DNA of 64,000 nucleotides, taken from CAUUCF01 sp963543695. Its GTDB lineage: Bacteria > Pseudomonadota > Gammaproteobacteria > UBA9339. This document shows, piece by piece, positions 18,337-26,469 of this stretch. Position 1 is the first letter of the stretch. Each line of letters begins with the position of its first letter. Where the stretch lies: positions 104,096 through 168,095 of the forward strand of contig CAUUCF010000001.1 of NCBI GenBank assembly GCA_963543695.1, given 5' to 3'. The translations under genes were made by a program, and so were the position numbers. The notes beneath the pieces are model-generated. The model had not been told where the DNA came from and ran no database searches. It was given only the letters and a program-made list of their open reading frames with translations.

Positions 18337-19236
18337 ATGAATAAATTTCTAAGTTTAATGATGGGTTGTTTGCTCCCTTTTTTGATAGAAGCAGGGGAAT
18401 ATTCAATGCCGTCGTTAGGTAATGATCTAGTAGGAGAGAATTATGTAATCGAAGTGAAAAAAGGAGATTCTCTAACGAATATTAGGCAAAAACATGGGGT
18501 TAGTTACGAAGAGTTGTTAGCCGCTAATCCCGAGATTGATTTTTATAAATTAAAAATTGGTCAGAAGGTCATGATTCCTAAGCAATTTATTTTGCCTGTT
18601 TTTAGAGAAGGGGTAGTAATTAATGTTCCGGAATTACGGATGTATTATTTTACGGGAGGAAAAGTTTATACGTTTCCGGTGGGGTTAGGTCGAGAAAAAT
18701 GGCGTACTCCGTTATTTGTTACTAAGGTAGTGAATAAGAAAGCTGATCCTAGTTGGCATGTACCTAGTAGTATTCGCGATTATGTTTATCAAACTACCGG
18801 AGAGAAATTACCAGACGTAGTAGCTCCTGGTCCTTCTAACCCACTGGGTAAATATGCGATTTATTTAGAAGTAGGGAGTTATTTGATCCATGGAACTAAT
18901 CGTCCGTCTACCGTAGGAGCATTCATTAGTTCGGGTTGCGTGAGAATGTTACGTGCTCCTTTACAGTTTATTTTTAACAAAATTAAAATTGGTACCCCGG
19001 TTAGAATTATCTATTATCCGGTTAAAGCAGGATGGTTAAACAATGACTTTTATTTAGAGGTACACAAAGAGATTAGTTATTACGAAAAAGCACAAGAAAA
19101 CGAATTAAATAATTCGGATACGAAGGAAATTCTAGAACAGGCGATGGGAAATACTCCAGTTAATGTAGACTACGAAGCTTTACAAAAAGTGATCAAAGAA
19201 CAATTAGGTATGCCTACGGTAATTGGGCATCGTTAG
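18337..19236 (+). CDS. L,D-transpeptidase with LysM domain (ErfK/YbiS type)
   Basis: A 299-residue exported enzyme that forms peptidoglycan 3-3 crosslinks or anchors lipoproteins. A signal peptide (about residues 1-19) is followed by a LysM domain (about 36-82; VIEVKKGDSLTNI, LKIGQKVMIP). The YkuD domain has the catalytic motif ending in HGTN..and SSGCVRM, with Cys and the preceding His conserved. AAGGAGA lies 12 bases before the ATG. A C-terminal extension of about 50 residues is unassigned. Confidence 0.93.
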   Translation: MNKFLSLMMGCLLPFLIEAGEYSMPSLGNDLVGENYVIEVKKGDSLTNIRQKHGVSYEELLAANPEIDFYKLKIGQKVMIPKQFILPVFREGVVINVPELRMYYFTGGKVYTFPVGLGREKWRTPLFVTKVVNKKADPSWHVPSSIRDYVYQTTGEKLPDVVAPGPSNPLGKYAIYLEVGSYLIHGTNRPSTVGAFISSGCVRMLRAPLQFIFNKIKIGTPVRIIYYPVKAGWLNNDFYLEVHKEISYYEKAQENELNNSDTKEILEQAMGNTPVNVDYEALQKVIKEQLGMPTVIGHR

Positions 19237-19245
19237 TATGGTAAA

Positions 19246-20589
19246 ATGAGTGAATTAGGTATGTTTAAGAGTTTAAGTGATAAATTAAGTGAAATAATTC
19301 GTAAAATTTCTGGTAATGCTAAATTATCGGAAAATAATATCAAAGAAGCATTATCTGAGGTTAGAACTGCTTTATTGGAGGCTGACGTTTCGTTTAAAGT
19401 AGTTAATCGTTTACTAGAAAAAATTACTGAAAAAGCGTTAGGGCAAGAAGTTTTAAAAGATCTTAATCCAGGCAATTTATTTATTAAAATTGTTTATGAT
19501 GAAATCGTCAATATTTTAGGTGTAGGAGAGAACGCGTTAAATTTGAAAGTGCAGCCGCCCGTTAGCATCTTATTAGTGGGGTTGCAAGGATCAGGAAAAA
19601 CGACGACTGCGGCAAAATTAGCGCAATGGTTGCAGCAACAAAAAAAGAAAAAAGTTTTGTTAGTTAGTCTAGATGTTTATCGACCGGCGGCTCAAGAGCA
19701 ATTATCGATTTTAGCCAATCAGATCAAAAGTGGTTATTTTACTTTAGCAAGCCAGGATCCCTGTGAGATTGCTAAATTAGCTTTTCAAGAGGCGAAACGT
19801 CATTTTTATGATTGTGTTATTTTTGATACGGCTGGTCGTTTACAAGTTGATGCGGCAATGATGGAGGAATTAAAGCAAATTTGTAAAATAGTGCAACCGG
19901 TTGAAAAATTACTAGTGATGGATAGTATGATCGGTCAAGAAGCTAGTTCAGTATTTACCGCGTTTAATGATTGGATAGATATTACCGGTTTTATTTTGAC
20001 TAAAGTAGATGGGGACGCGAAAGGTGGTGCTGCTTTATCTGTTAAATTTTTGACTCAAAAGGCGATTAAATTTATTGGAACGGGTGAAAAATTAGACGCT
20101 TTTGAACCTTTTTATCCGGATCGAATTGCTTCTAGAATTTTGGGGATGGGTGATATTTTAACTTTAGTGGAAGAAGCGTATGCTAAAGCGGATCACGAAA
20201 AAGTAAGTAAGTTAGCTAATAAATTACAAAAAGGGCAGCATTTTGACTTTGAAGATTTCTTAGCGCAATTACAACAAATGAAAAAAATGGGAGGCATGAA
20301 TAAAATTTTAGAAAGATTACCGAACGTTGGTAATTTGGCCCAAATTAATCAAGTTCTTGACGATGGTTTTTTTAATAAAATAGAGGCAATTATTAATTCC
20401 ATGACTTTTAAAGAACGTCGTTTCCCAGCGTTTATTCGTGGTTCACAAAAGCAAAGGATTGCTAAAGGTTCTGGTACGCAGATAGCAGACGTTAATAAAT
20501 TATTAAAGCAATTTGAGCAAATGCAGAGAATGATGCAGAAGATGAACAATTCTAAATTGATGAAATTAATGAATTTTTTTAAAGGTTAG
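19246..20589 (+). CDS. ffh: Signal recognition particle GTPase Ffh
   Basis: A 447-residue SRP54 homologue that delivers nascent membrane proteins to FtsY. The N domain is followed by the G domain, with GLQGSGKTTT, DTAGRLQVD and TKVDGDAKGG. The methionine-rich M domain (KKMGGMNKILERLPNVG, then IAKGSGTQ and MQRMMQKM) binds 4.5S RNA. The start may be 19246 or the internal ATG at 19261, which gives the usual MFKSLSDKL beginning. Neither has a clear ribosome binding site. It sits three bases before lptB, an unusual pairing. Confidence 0.97.
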   Translation: MSELGMFKSLSDKLSEIIRKISGNAKLSENNIKEALSEVRTALLEADVSFKVVNRLLEKITEKALGQEVLKDLNPGNLFIKIVYDEIVNILGVGENALNLKVQPPVSILLVGLQGSGKTTTAAKLAQWLQQQKKKKVLLVSLDVYRPAAQEQLSILANQIKSGYFTLASQDPCEIAKLAFQEAKRHFYDCVIFDTAGRLQVDAAMMEELKQICKIVQPVEKLLVMDSMIGQEASSVFTAFNDWIDITGFILTKVDGDAKGGAALSVKFLTQKAIKFIGTGEKLDAFEPFYPDRIASRILGMGDILTLVEEAYAKADHEKVSKLANKLQKGQHFDFEDFLAQLQQMKKMGGMNKILERLPNVGNLAQINQVLDDGFFNKIEAIINSMTFKERRFPAFIRGSQKQRIAKGSGTQIADVNKLLKQFEQMQRMMQKMNNSKLMKLMNFFKG

Positions 20590-20592
20590 GCG

Positions 20593-21315
20593 ATGAGTTT
20601 GTTGCGTATTGAACATTTACAGAAAAAATTTGCCCAAAAAATAGCAGTGCGTGACGTATCTTTTGAAGTGAAGAGTTCAGAAATAGTGGGTTTATTAGGA
20701 CCTAATGGTGCAGGTAAAACTACTAGTTTTTATATGACTTTAGGTTTAATTTTAGCTGATCAAGGAAAAGTTTTTTTAGACACTTTAGATATTAGTAGAA
20801 AAAAAATTCATGAACGTGCTAAATTAGGGCTAGGTTATTTACCTCAAGAATCTTCTATTTTTCGTAAACTAACGGTTCAGGAGAATTTATTAGCTATTTT
20901 AGAATTGCGTTATAAAACAAAAAATCAATGTTACAAGGCAGCGATGCAATTAATGGAAGAATTTAGAATTGTCCATTTAAAAGACCATTTAGGATTGAGT
21001 TTATCTGGAGGAGAAAGACGAAGGGTAGAAATTGCGAGAACGTTGGCTAGTGACCCTAAATTTATTTTGCTAGATGAACCGTTTGCGGGTATTGATCCGA
21101 TTTCGATTATAGATTTACAAAAAATTATTGTCCATTTAAGTAAACGTGGAGTGGGTATTTTAATTACTGATCATAACGTACGGGAAACTTTATCGATTTG
21201 TCATCGTGCGTATATTGTCAATAACGGAGTAGTGATGACGTCTGGTAGTGCGAAAGAAATTTTTGATAATGTGGCGGTACGAGAAACTTATTTAGGAAAT
21301 GAATTTAGTTTTTAA
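20593..21315 (+). CDS. lptB: LPS export ABC transporter ATPase LptB
   Basis: A 240-residue ABC ATPase that powers LPS extraction by LptB2FG. LptF and LptG are encoded at 56.8-58.9 kb in this window. It has Walker A GPNGAGKTTS, the family-typical YLPQESSIFRKL Q-loop, the signature LSGGERRRVEIAR, Walker B FILLDEPFAGIDP and the LITDHNVRETL switch. It is followed by hpf. In gammaproteobacteria rpoN usually lies between lptB and hpf and lptA lies before lptB; neither is here. Confidence 0.96.
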   Translation: MSLLRIEHLQKKFAQKIAVRDVSFEVKSSEIVGLLGPNGAGKTTSFYMTLGLILADQGKVFLDTLDISRKKIHERAKLGLGYLPQESSIFRKLTVQENLLAILELRYKTKNQCYKAAMQLMEEFRIVHLKDHLGLSLSGGERRRVEIARTLASDPKFILLDEPFAGIDPISIIDLQKIIVHLSKRGVGILITDHNVRETLSICHRAYIVNNGVVMTSGSAKEIFDNVAVRETYLGNEFSF

Positions 21316-21334
21316 TTAAAAAGGGAGGAAAAGG

Positions 21335-21607
21335 ATGCAAATTCAAATTATTGGTTGTAGTTCAGCTAGTTTGGAAACGTTAATTAACAAGAAATTTCAA
21401 AAATTAATCAAATATAACGAGCAAATTAACGAAATTAAAGTCACTTTGACCGTGGTGAAAGAAGAACATAAAGCTACGGCTCTTCTTTACGCGGAGGGTG
21501 AGTTTTATAGTGAAGCTGTTTCTGATGATATGTATAAAACGATAGATTTATTAGTAGATAAATTAATTAAACAACTCAATAAAAACCGAGAAATGCGTCA
21601 AAAATAG
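21335..21607 (+). CDS. hpf: Ribosome hibernation-promoting factor, short form
   Basis: A 90-residue HPF/YfiA-family protein that binds idle ribosomes and helps form 100S dimers in stationary phase. The sequence MQIQIIGCS, the INEIKVTLTVVKEEHKATALLY strand pair and SDDMYKTIDLLVDKLIKQL fit the family. A strong AGGGAGG site precedes it. Position 19 bases after lptB matches the lptB-rpoN-hpf arrangement with rpoN removed. Confidence 0.92.
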   Translation: MQIQIIGCSSASLETLINKKFQKLIKYNEQINEIKVTLTVVKEEHKATALLYAEGEFYSEAVSDDMYKTIDLLVDKLIKQLNKNREMRQK

Positions 21608-21683
21608 GAATATTTTAGTAGGGGCAAGGGTTGTTTTATAAAAGGAGGTATGTTAACGTTAGAAAGTGAGTAAGGTTATTGAA

Positions 21684-21914
21684 ATGTGGAAAATAGTATT
21701 ATTATTAGGTAGTATTAGTTTAGTGGCATGTTCTTCAGCAACGAGAACGACAGAGCATCCTGGCAATAGGGAAGCGGTATGTAGAACAATTAGTAGAAAT
21801 TTAAATTTAAATCGTACTGAATCTTTAGGAATTGGTCATACTCCTTTAACGGAACAGGGCCATTTAATGCAGGAATATCAACAAAATCATTGTGAAGATT
21901 TTGAAGGAAATTAA
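21684..21914 (+). CDS. Small lipoprotein, function unknown
   Basis: A 76-residue protein with a lipoprotein signal peptide: MWKIVLLLGSISLVAC, then CSS, a good lipobox. The start at 21684 is preferred because TAAGGT lies eight bases upstream. An in-frame GTG at 21666 would add six residues. Upstream, a perfect AAAGGAGG (21641-21648) sits directly before a seven-codon ORF (MLTLESE, stop at 21671-21673) that overlaps this region and may be a leader. The mature part is short and soluble (asparagine- and glutamine-rich). tRNA-Leu follows five bases later. Confidence 0.6.
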   Translation: MWKIVLLLGSISLVACSSATRTTEHPGNREAVCRTISRNLNLNRTESLGIGHTPLTEQGHLMQEYQQNHCEDFEGN

Positions 21915-21919
21915 TTAAA

Positions 21920-22001
21920 GCCGAGGTGGTGAAATTGGTAGACACGCAAGCTTCAGGTGTTTGTGAAGTAATTCGTGGAGGTTCGAGTCCTCTCCTCGGT
22001 A
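21920..22001 (+). tRNA. tRNA-Leu (anticodon CAG)
   Basis: A class II tRNA with a short variable arm. The acceptor GCCGAGG pairs with CCTCGGT (one G-U pair), with discriminator A. The anticodon loop TTCAGGT gives CAG. CCA is not encoded. Confidence 0.92.
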
Positions 22002-22020
22002 TAATTAGCGTTCGTAAAAA

Positions 22021-22341
22021 ATGAAGATTATTCCAGCTAATTTTGAAACGAGTACCAATGGGAGTAAACAAAAGGTTTTGAAGCGTTTAAAATTAGGCGA
22101 TTGTCAATTTGGACAGTCGATTAATGAAAAAGAGAGTAGTGTTTGCCGTTTAATGCTTCAAATTACCGGTAAGCAATGTGTTTTTATTTTAAAATACGGT
22201 TTTGGGGTAGCGTTTAAAACGAACTTCATGATCACCGCTAATTTAAAGAAAAGGTACCGGTTTTTAAAGTTACGGGTAGGGAAAATTTTAAAGCAATGGT
22301 TACCGATTGGGTTTAACGATAGAAAGGTTATTTATGGCTAA
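22021..22341 (+). CDS. Small basic ORF of unknown function
   Basis: A 106-residue basic ORF between tRNA-Leu and tdk that overlaps the tdk start by eight bases. It has no obvious ribosome binding site, signal peptide or recognised motif. The C-terminal half is rich in Lys/Arg and hydrophobic residues (LKKRYRFLKLRVGKILKQW). The tdk overlap suggests either real coupling or chance. I do not recognise the family, and it may not be a gene. Confidence 0.35.
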   Translation: MKIIPANFETSTNGSKQKVLKRLKLGDCQFGQSINEKESSVCRLMLQITGKQCVFILKYGFGVAFKTNFMITANLKKRYRFLKLRVGKILKQWLPIGFNDRKVIYG

Positions 22342-22915
22342 ATTATATTTTTATTATTCTGCAATGAATGCAGGTAAAAGTACTTCTTTATTGCAGTCTA
22401 GTTATAATTATCAAGAAAGAGGCATGGATACTTTTTTATTAACTCCTAAGTTAGATAGTCGCTTCGGCGTTAAAAAAATTACTTCTAGAATTGGATTACA
22501 GAAAGAAGCTAATGTTTTTGACCATACGACCGATTTGTACGTTTTAATTAAACAACAGCAAGAAAAATGTGCTCATTTAAAATGTATTTTGGTCGATGAA
22601 GCACAATTTTTGAGTGAACAACAAGTAAAACAACTTGCTTTTGTGACGGATGATTTGAATTTACCGGTTTTAGCGTACGGGTTAAGAACCGATTTCCTTG
22701 GGAATCTTTTTGAAGGTAGTATGTGGCTGTTAGGTTGGGCGGACCATTTAGTTGAATTAAAAACGATCTGTCATTGCGGTAGAAAAGCGATTATGAATTT
22801 AAGAACAGATCAGAACGGTAAGGTTTTAAGAGCAGGGGAACAAGTATTGATTGGAGGAAACGAATGTTATACCGCCGTATGTAGGAAACATTTTCGTTTA
22901 GGAATGATAAGATAG
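22334..22915 (+). CDS. tdk: Thymidine kinase
   Basis: A 193-residue type II thymidine kinase that salvages thymidine to dTMP. It has the P-loop YSAMNAGKSTSL, the catalytic DEAQF segment, and two zinc half-sites (CHCGRKA and CYTAVCRKHF). The start at 22334 follows a GAAAGGT ribosome binding site. A longer in-frame start at 22307 would add nine non-homologous residues. The gene salvages host-derived nucleosides, which suits a host-associated life. Confidence 0.95.
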   Translation: MAKLYFYYSAMNAGKSTSLLQSSYNYQERGMDTFLLTPKLDSRFGVKKITSRIGLQKEANVFDHTTDLYVLIKQQQEKCAHLKCILVDEAQFLSEQQVKQLAFVTDDLNLPVLAYGLRTDFLGNLFEGSMWLLGWADHLVELKTICHCGRKAIMNLRTDQNGKVLRAGEQVLIGGNECYTAVCRKHFRLGMIR

Positions 22916-22921
22916 CATTTT

Positions 22922-23515
22922 ATGAAACGACGAATTATCGGTTTAATATTATTCAGTAGTTTTTTGACTTTGGCTCAGGCTCAACCAAGTGAGTTAGCTG
23001 AAAAGGATTATGCTGGGTATTATCTGGGTTTACAATATGGGCTTTTAGATTTTAATTACGCTCATTCTGACTATACCAGGGACGTTAATAGGGTTAATAA
23101 GGCTTTACGTTTTACGGTACAAGGTTATTTAGGATATTCATTTTCGAAATATTGGTCATTAGAAATCAGTTATCAATATTACGGGCATCCGCGTTTTGAG
23201 AGTGGGGTAGAGAAACAGTACCTTTTGCAGCAAGGCGGTCATTTAGTGGCTAAGTTAAATATACCGTTAGCTAATAATTTTAGTACTTATTTAAAAGGGG
23301 GAGCGGAATTAGTATTTCGATCAGCTTTAGAGTCACGGAACGGGAAATTTACGGAACATGCTGCCGATTGTCATTTAGTACCGGTAGTGAGTGGTGGGAT
23401 CTGTTATTGGGTTTCTAAAGAGTTGGGATTTGATTTCAGCGTTACTTCCAGTTGGAAAGTAAGTGATTTACCTGCGATGCAAACTTACGCAGTTGGTTTT
23501 ATTTATCGGTTTTAA
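22922..23515 (+). CDS. Outer-membrane beta-barrel protein (OmpA-like transmembrane type)
   Basis: A 197-residue exported protein. A signal peptide (about 1-20, ending AQAQ) precedes an alternating aromatic/hydrophobic pattern of about eight strands. Examples are YAGYYLGLQYGL, GYLGYSFSKYWSLEISYQYYG and the C-terminal strand QTYAVGFIYRF, which ends in Phe as BAM substrates do. It most resembles small OmpA-like or Opa-like barrels. Ligand and function are unknown. It lies between tdk and nrdR with gaps of six and two bases. Confidence 0.7.
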   Translation: MKRRIIGLILFSSFLTLAQAQPSELAEKDYAGYYLGLQYGLLDFNYAHSDYTRDVNRVNKALRFTVQGYLGYSFSKYWSLEISYQYYGHPRFESGVEKQYLLQQGGHLVAKLNIPLANNFSTYLKGGAELVFRSALESRNGKFTEHAADCHLVPVVSGGICYWVSKELGFDFSVTSSWKVSDLPAMQTYAVGFIYRF

Positions 23516-23517
23516 TT

Positions 23518-23976
23518 ATGAATTGTCCTTTTTGTAATGCAGCGGATACTAAGGTTTTAGATTCTAGGTTATTTTTAGAGGGTAAACAAATTAAGCGTAG
23601 AAGGCAATGTTTAATTTGCGAGAGTCGTTTTACTACTTACGAGATAGCAGAGTTACGTTATCCATTAGTTATTAAAAACAATCAAGCAAGAGAGACTTTC
23701 AGTGAGGAAAAATTACGTAACGGTATTTATCGAGCTTTACAAAAACGCCCAGTTACTGAAGAAATGCTTGAACAAATGATTCAAAAAATTTTAGATCAAA
23801 TTAGAAAATTAGGGGAAAAAGAAATTACTTCTTTTAAAATAGGGGAGTTAGTGCTACAAAATTTAAAAAATTTTGATCAAGTCGCATACGTGCGTTTTGC
23901 TTCGGTATACCGTAGTTTTAACGACGTTGAGTCTTTTACACGAGAAATTCAAAAGTTAAATAAAAAAGAATTATGA
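23518..23976 (+). CDS. nrdR: Transcriptional repressor NrdR
   Basis: A 152-residue zinc- and nucleotide-binding repressor of ribonucleotide reductase genes. The zinc ribbon is CPFC at residues 3-6 and CLIC near residues 31-34. An ATP-cone domain (about 45-135, starting YPLVIKNNQARETFSEEKL) follows. It overlaps nusB by four bases (ATGA), an arrangement known from gammaproteobacteria, with the ribDEH genes missing. Confidence 0.96.
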   Translation: MNCPFCNAADTKVLDSRLFLEGKQIKRRRQCLICESRFTTYEIAELRYPLVIKNNQARETFSEEKLRNGIYRALQKRPVTEEMLEQMIQKILDQIRKLGEKEITSFKIGELVLQNLKNFDQVAYVRFASVYRSFNDVESFTREIQKLNKKEL

Positions 23977-24395
23977 AATTATATATGCGTCGTAAAGCGA
24001 GATCGTTATTATTGCAAGCTTTATATCAAATAGAAATAGTTAAAAATCCGGTTAACGAAACTTTGCAGCATTTTTTGCAGGAGGCTAATCCTAAAAAAGT
24101 GGATTGTCGTTTTTTTGAAGATGAATTATTAGGGATTACGAACAAGCAAAAAGAATTAGATAACGTTTTTATCCGCTTTTTAAACCGTCCGATCGAGCAA
24201 TTAGACATCGTAGAATTAGTTATTTTAAGGATCGCCGTTTATGAAATTACCGTGGCGTTGATTCCTTATAAAGTAGTAATTAACGAAGCGTTAGAACTCA
24301 CGAAAAAATTTGGTGCAGTGCAGGGATATAAATTTATCAACAGTGTTTTAGATCAAGTAACTCAATTTAATGGTTTGAAAGAAGATAAAGGTTAA
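23973..24395 (+). CDS. nusB: Transcription antitermination factor NusB
   Basis: A 140-residue all-helical factor that binds boxA with S10 in rRNA antitermination. It shows RRKARSLLLQALYQIE, the central RPIEQLDIVELVILRIAVYE and VVINEALELTKKFG..QGYKFINSVLD, all hallmarks of the family. The start overlaps nrdR, and an alternative ATG four codons later is possible. Confidence 0.96.
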   Translation: MKLYMRRKARSLLLQALYQIEIVKNPVNETLQHFLQEANPKKVDCRFFEDELLGITNKQKELDNVFIRFLNRPIEQLDIVELVILRIAVYEITVALIPYKVVINEALELTKKFGAVQGYKFINSVLDQVTQFNGLKEDKG

Positions 24396-24398
24396 AAT

Positions 24399-25136
24399 AT
24401 GAAAAAATATGGGTTAATGTTTTTAGGATTGTTGGTCCTTGGTTGTTCTAGTTTAGATTTTAGTCCGGAAAGATATCAAAAGTATTCGGCTAAAACTTTA
24501 TTAGGTTTTGGGGATAAAGAATTTGATAAAAAGGAGTATCTGGATGCGATTAGGTATTACGAAGCTTTAGATGCTTTGTATCCTTTTGAAGCGGAAACGA
24601 AAAGTGGGCAATTAAAATTAATAGAGGCTTATTATCAAGAACATAGTTACGATTTAATGTTAGCGACGACTAACCGTTTTATTAGGTTATATCCGCAGGA
24701 ACAAAATTTAGATAAAGTGTACTATTACCGGGGGTTAGCGCATTTAGAAAAAGGGCGAACTTTTGGGCAACGGTTATTTAAAAGGAATTTAGCTCACATC
24801 GATTTAGACGGTTTTCGTTTGGCTTTCCAAGATTTTTCCGTAGTGGTTAATAGGTATTCAGGGAGTAAATTTGCAAAAGACGCTAGACAAAAAATGTTAT
24901 TTATTCGTAATTTATTAGCAGAACAAGAATTGGATATAGCTAAATTTTATTTTGAAAGGGAAGCATACGTAGCAACGATTAACCGAATTCGAGTTTTATT
25001 GAGAGAATATGATGGAGCTAAACAAATAGAAGAAGGTTTAATCTTGATGAAACAAGCTTACCAACAATTGGGTCTAACGAACGAAGTAACGGCCATTGAT
25101 CGTACGTTAGAGTTAAATTTTAAAAAGCACCAATAA
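24399..25136 (+). CDS. bamD: Outer-membrane assembly lipoprotein BamD
   Basis: A 245-residue lipoprotein of the BAM complex that inserts outer-membrane proteins. The lipobox is LVLGC (Cys16). TPR-like repeats follow, including EFDKKEYLDAIRYYEALDALYPF and the ADDLAFRA/HIDLDGFRLAFQDF-type segment. It is four bases after nusB. Its presence indicates a diderm cell and agrees with the several barrel proteins in this window. Confidence 0.93.
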   Translation: MKKYGLMFLGLLVLGCSSLDFSPERYQKYSAKTLLGFGDKEFDKKEYLDAIRYYEALDALYPFEAETKSGQLKLIEAYYQEHSYDLMLATTNRFIRLYPQEQNLDKVYYYRGLAHLEKGRTFGQRLFKRNLAHIDLDGFRLAFQDFSVVVNRYSGSKFAKDARQKMLFIRNLLAEQELDIAKFYFEREAYVATINRIRVLLREYDGAKQIEEGLILMKQAYQQLGLTNEVTAIDRTLELNFKKHQ

Positions 25137-25146
25137 GATAAAATAT

Positions 25147-25174
25147 TTGACATTTTATACAAATGTTTTAAATT
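25147..25174 (+). promoter_or_regulatory. Candidate promoter with embedded inverted repeat before rpmF-plsX-fabDG
   Basis: A perfect TTGACA -35 (25147-25152) and a TAAATT -10 (25169-25174) are 16 bases apart. An inverted repeat ACATTT-N5-AAATGT (25150-25166) fills the spacer and could be an operator for a lipid or growth regulator. The -10 is only fair. Confidence 0.5.
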
Positions 25175-25202
25175 TAGTGGCTAAGATTAGTGGAGAAAGA
25201 GT

Positions 25203-25418
25203 ATGGTTCAAAAAAGTCGAGTAACAAGATCGAAAAGGGGAATGCGTCGTTCACATAGCGCATTAAGTAGTCCAGCAGTAGCTATTGATAAAACTACTGG
25301 TGAAACTCATTGTTTTCATCATATGACCTCGTCAGGTTATTATCGTGGAAGACAGGTCGTTTTACCTAAACAACCTAAATTAAAAGAAAACCTTGATGAA
25401 GAACATTCCGAAGAATAG
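25203..25418 (+). CDS. rpmF: 50S ribosomal protein bL32
   Basis: A 71-residue protein with the bL32 start MVQKSRVTRSKRGMRRSH and the HCFHHMTSSGYYRGRQV middle. The zinc cysteines of some bL32 proteins are absent here, as in many gammaproteobacteria. The C-terminus carries an acidic tail not usual in E. coli. It is directly followed by plsX, the common rpmF-plsX pairing that links ribosome and lipid synthesis. Confidence 0.96.
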   Translation: MVQKSRVTRSKRGMRRSHSALSSPAVAIDKTTGETHCFHHMTSSGYYRGRQVVLPKQPKLKENLDEEHSEE

Positions 25419-25419
25419 A

Positions 25420-26469
25420 ATGAAAATTGCTATCGATGCTATGGGCGGGGATATTGGCTGCAAAGTTACGGTCCCGGCAGCTTTAAATGCTTTAGAACGT
25501 CATAAAAATTTAGAACTAATTTTAGTAGGGGACGAAGAAGCAATCAAAAGAGTTTTATCTGCAGATGAACGTTATAAAAATAACGATACTATTATTAATC
25601 GTTTAACGATTAAACATGCGTCTCAACAAATTTTAATGGATGAATCTCCTTCGCGGGCTTTAAGAAGTAAAAAAGATTCTTCAATGCGGGTGGCGATCAA
25701 TTTAGTAGCTAATCATGAAGCAGAAGCTTGCGTTAGTTCTGGTAATACAGGGGCGTTAGTCGCTATTAGTCGTTTCGTCTTGAAAATGATTCACGGGGTT
25801 TCTCGTCCAGCGATTTCGACTCATTTTCCGACAATTAACAAACGAAATAATACTAACGTATTAGATTTAGGAGCAACTATCGAAGCTAAGGCTAAAGATT
25901 TAGTAGAATTAGCCATCATGGGTTCGGTTTTATCTTCGGTAGTAGATAAAGTTGAGCAACCAAAAGTTGCTTTATTAAACATTGGCACGGAAGAAATTAA
26001 AGGTAACGACCAAATTAAAGAAGCGGCTAACTTATTAATGAATAATCCGCACATTAATTACGTTGGTTTTATCGAAGGGAACGAATTATTTAAAGGGGAA
26101 GTGAACGTTGTGATTTGTGACGGTTTTACCGGAAACGTAGTCTTGAAAACGATTGAAGGAGCGATGAAATTAGTTAGTTCGCTCTTAAAGAATAGCGTTT
26201 TAAGTAGTATCATTACGAAAATCTATGCTTTTCTTGCTTTGCCCTTGTTTAAGCGAATGTATCGAGAATTGGAGCCGAATAAATATAACGGTGCTTCGTT
26301 AGTGGGTTTAAACGGGATCGTCGTTAAAAGTCACGGAGGAACCGATATTAACGGTTTTACTAATTCGATCGATAAAGCGGTTATTGAAGTACAAAACAGA
26401 GTTCCTCAGCGAATTCGTGCGAAAATTGAGGAAATTATACAAGATAGCCAGAGCGAAGGAGAAAGTTAA
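25420..26469 (+). CDS. plsX: Phosphate acyltransferase PlsX
   Basis: A 349-residue enzyme that makes acyl-phosphate from acyl-ACP for phosphatidic acid synthesis. MKIAIDAMGGDIG at the start, VSSGNTGALVAISR and VVICDGFTGNVVLKTIEG are diagnostic. The start at 25420 is chosen because it begins with the conserved motif. The longer frame opens with TTG at 25393 inside rpmF. It overlaps fabD by one base (TAATG). Confidence 0.97.
   Translation: MKIAIDAMGGDIGCKVTVPAALNALERHKNLELILVGDEEAIKRVLSADERYKNNDTIINRLTIKHASQQILMDESPSRALRSKKDSSMRVAINLVANHEAEACVSSGNTGALVAISRFVLKMIHGVSRPAISTHFPTINKRNNTNVLDLGATIEAKAKDLVELAIMGSVLSSVVDKVEQPKVALLNIGTEEIKGNDQIKEAANLLMNNPHINYVGFIEGNELFKGEVNVVICDGFTGNVVLKTIEGAMKLVSSLLKNSVLSSIITKIYAFLALPLFKRMYRELEPNKYNGASLVGLNGIVVKSHGGTDINGFTNSIDKAVIEVQNRVPQRIRAKIEEIIQDSQSEGES

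Noticed and set aside
22307..22333. Earlier tdk start
   Set aside because: The added residues are not homologous, and the ATG at 22334 has a good ribosome binding site.
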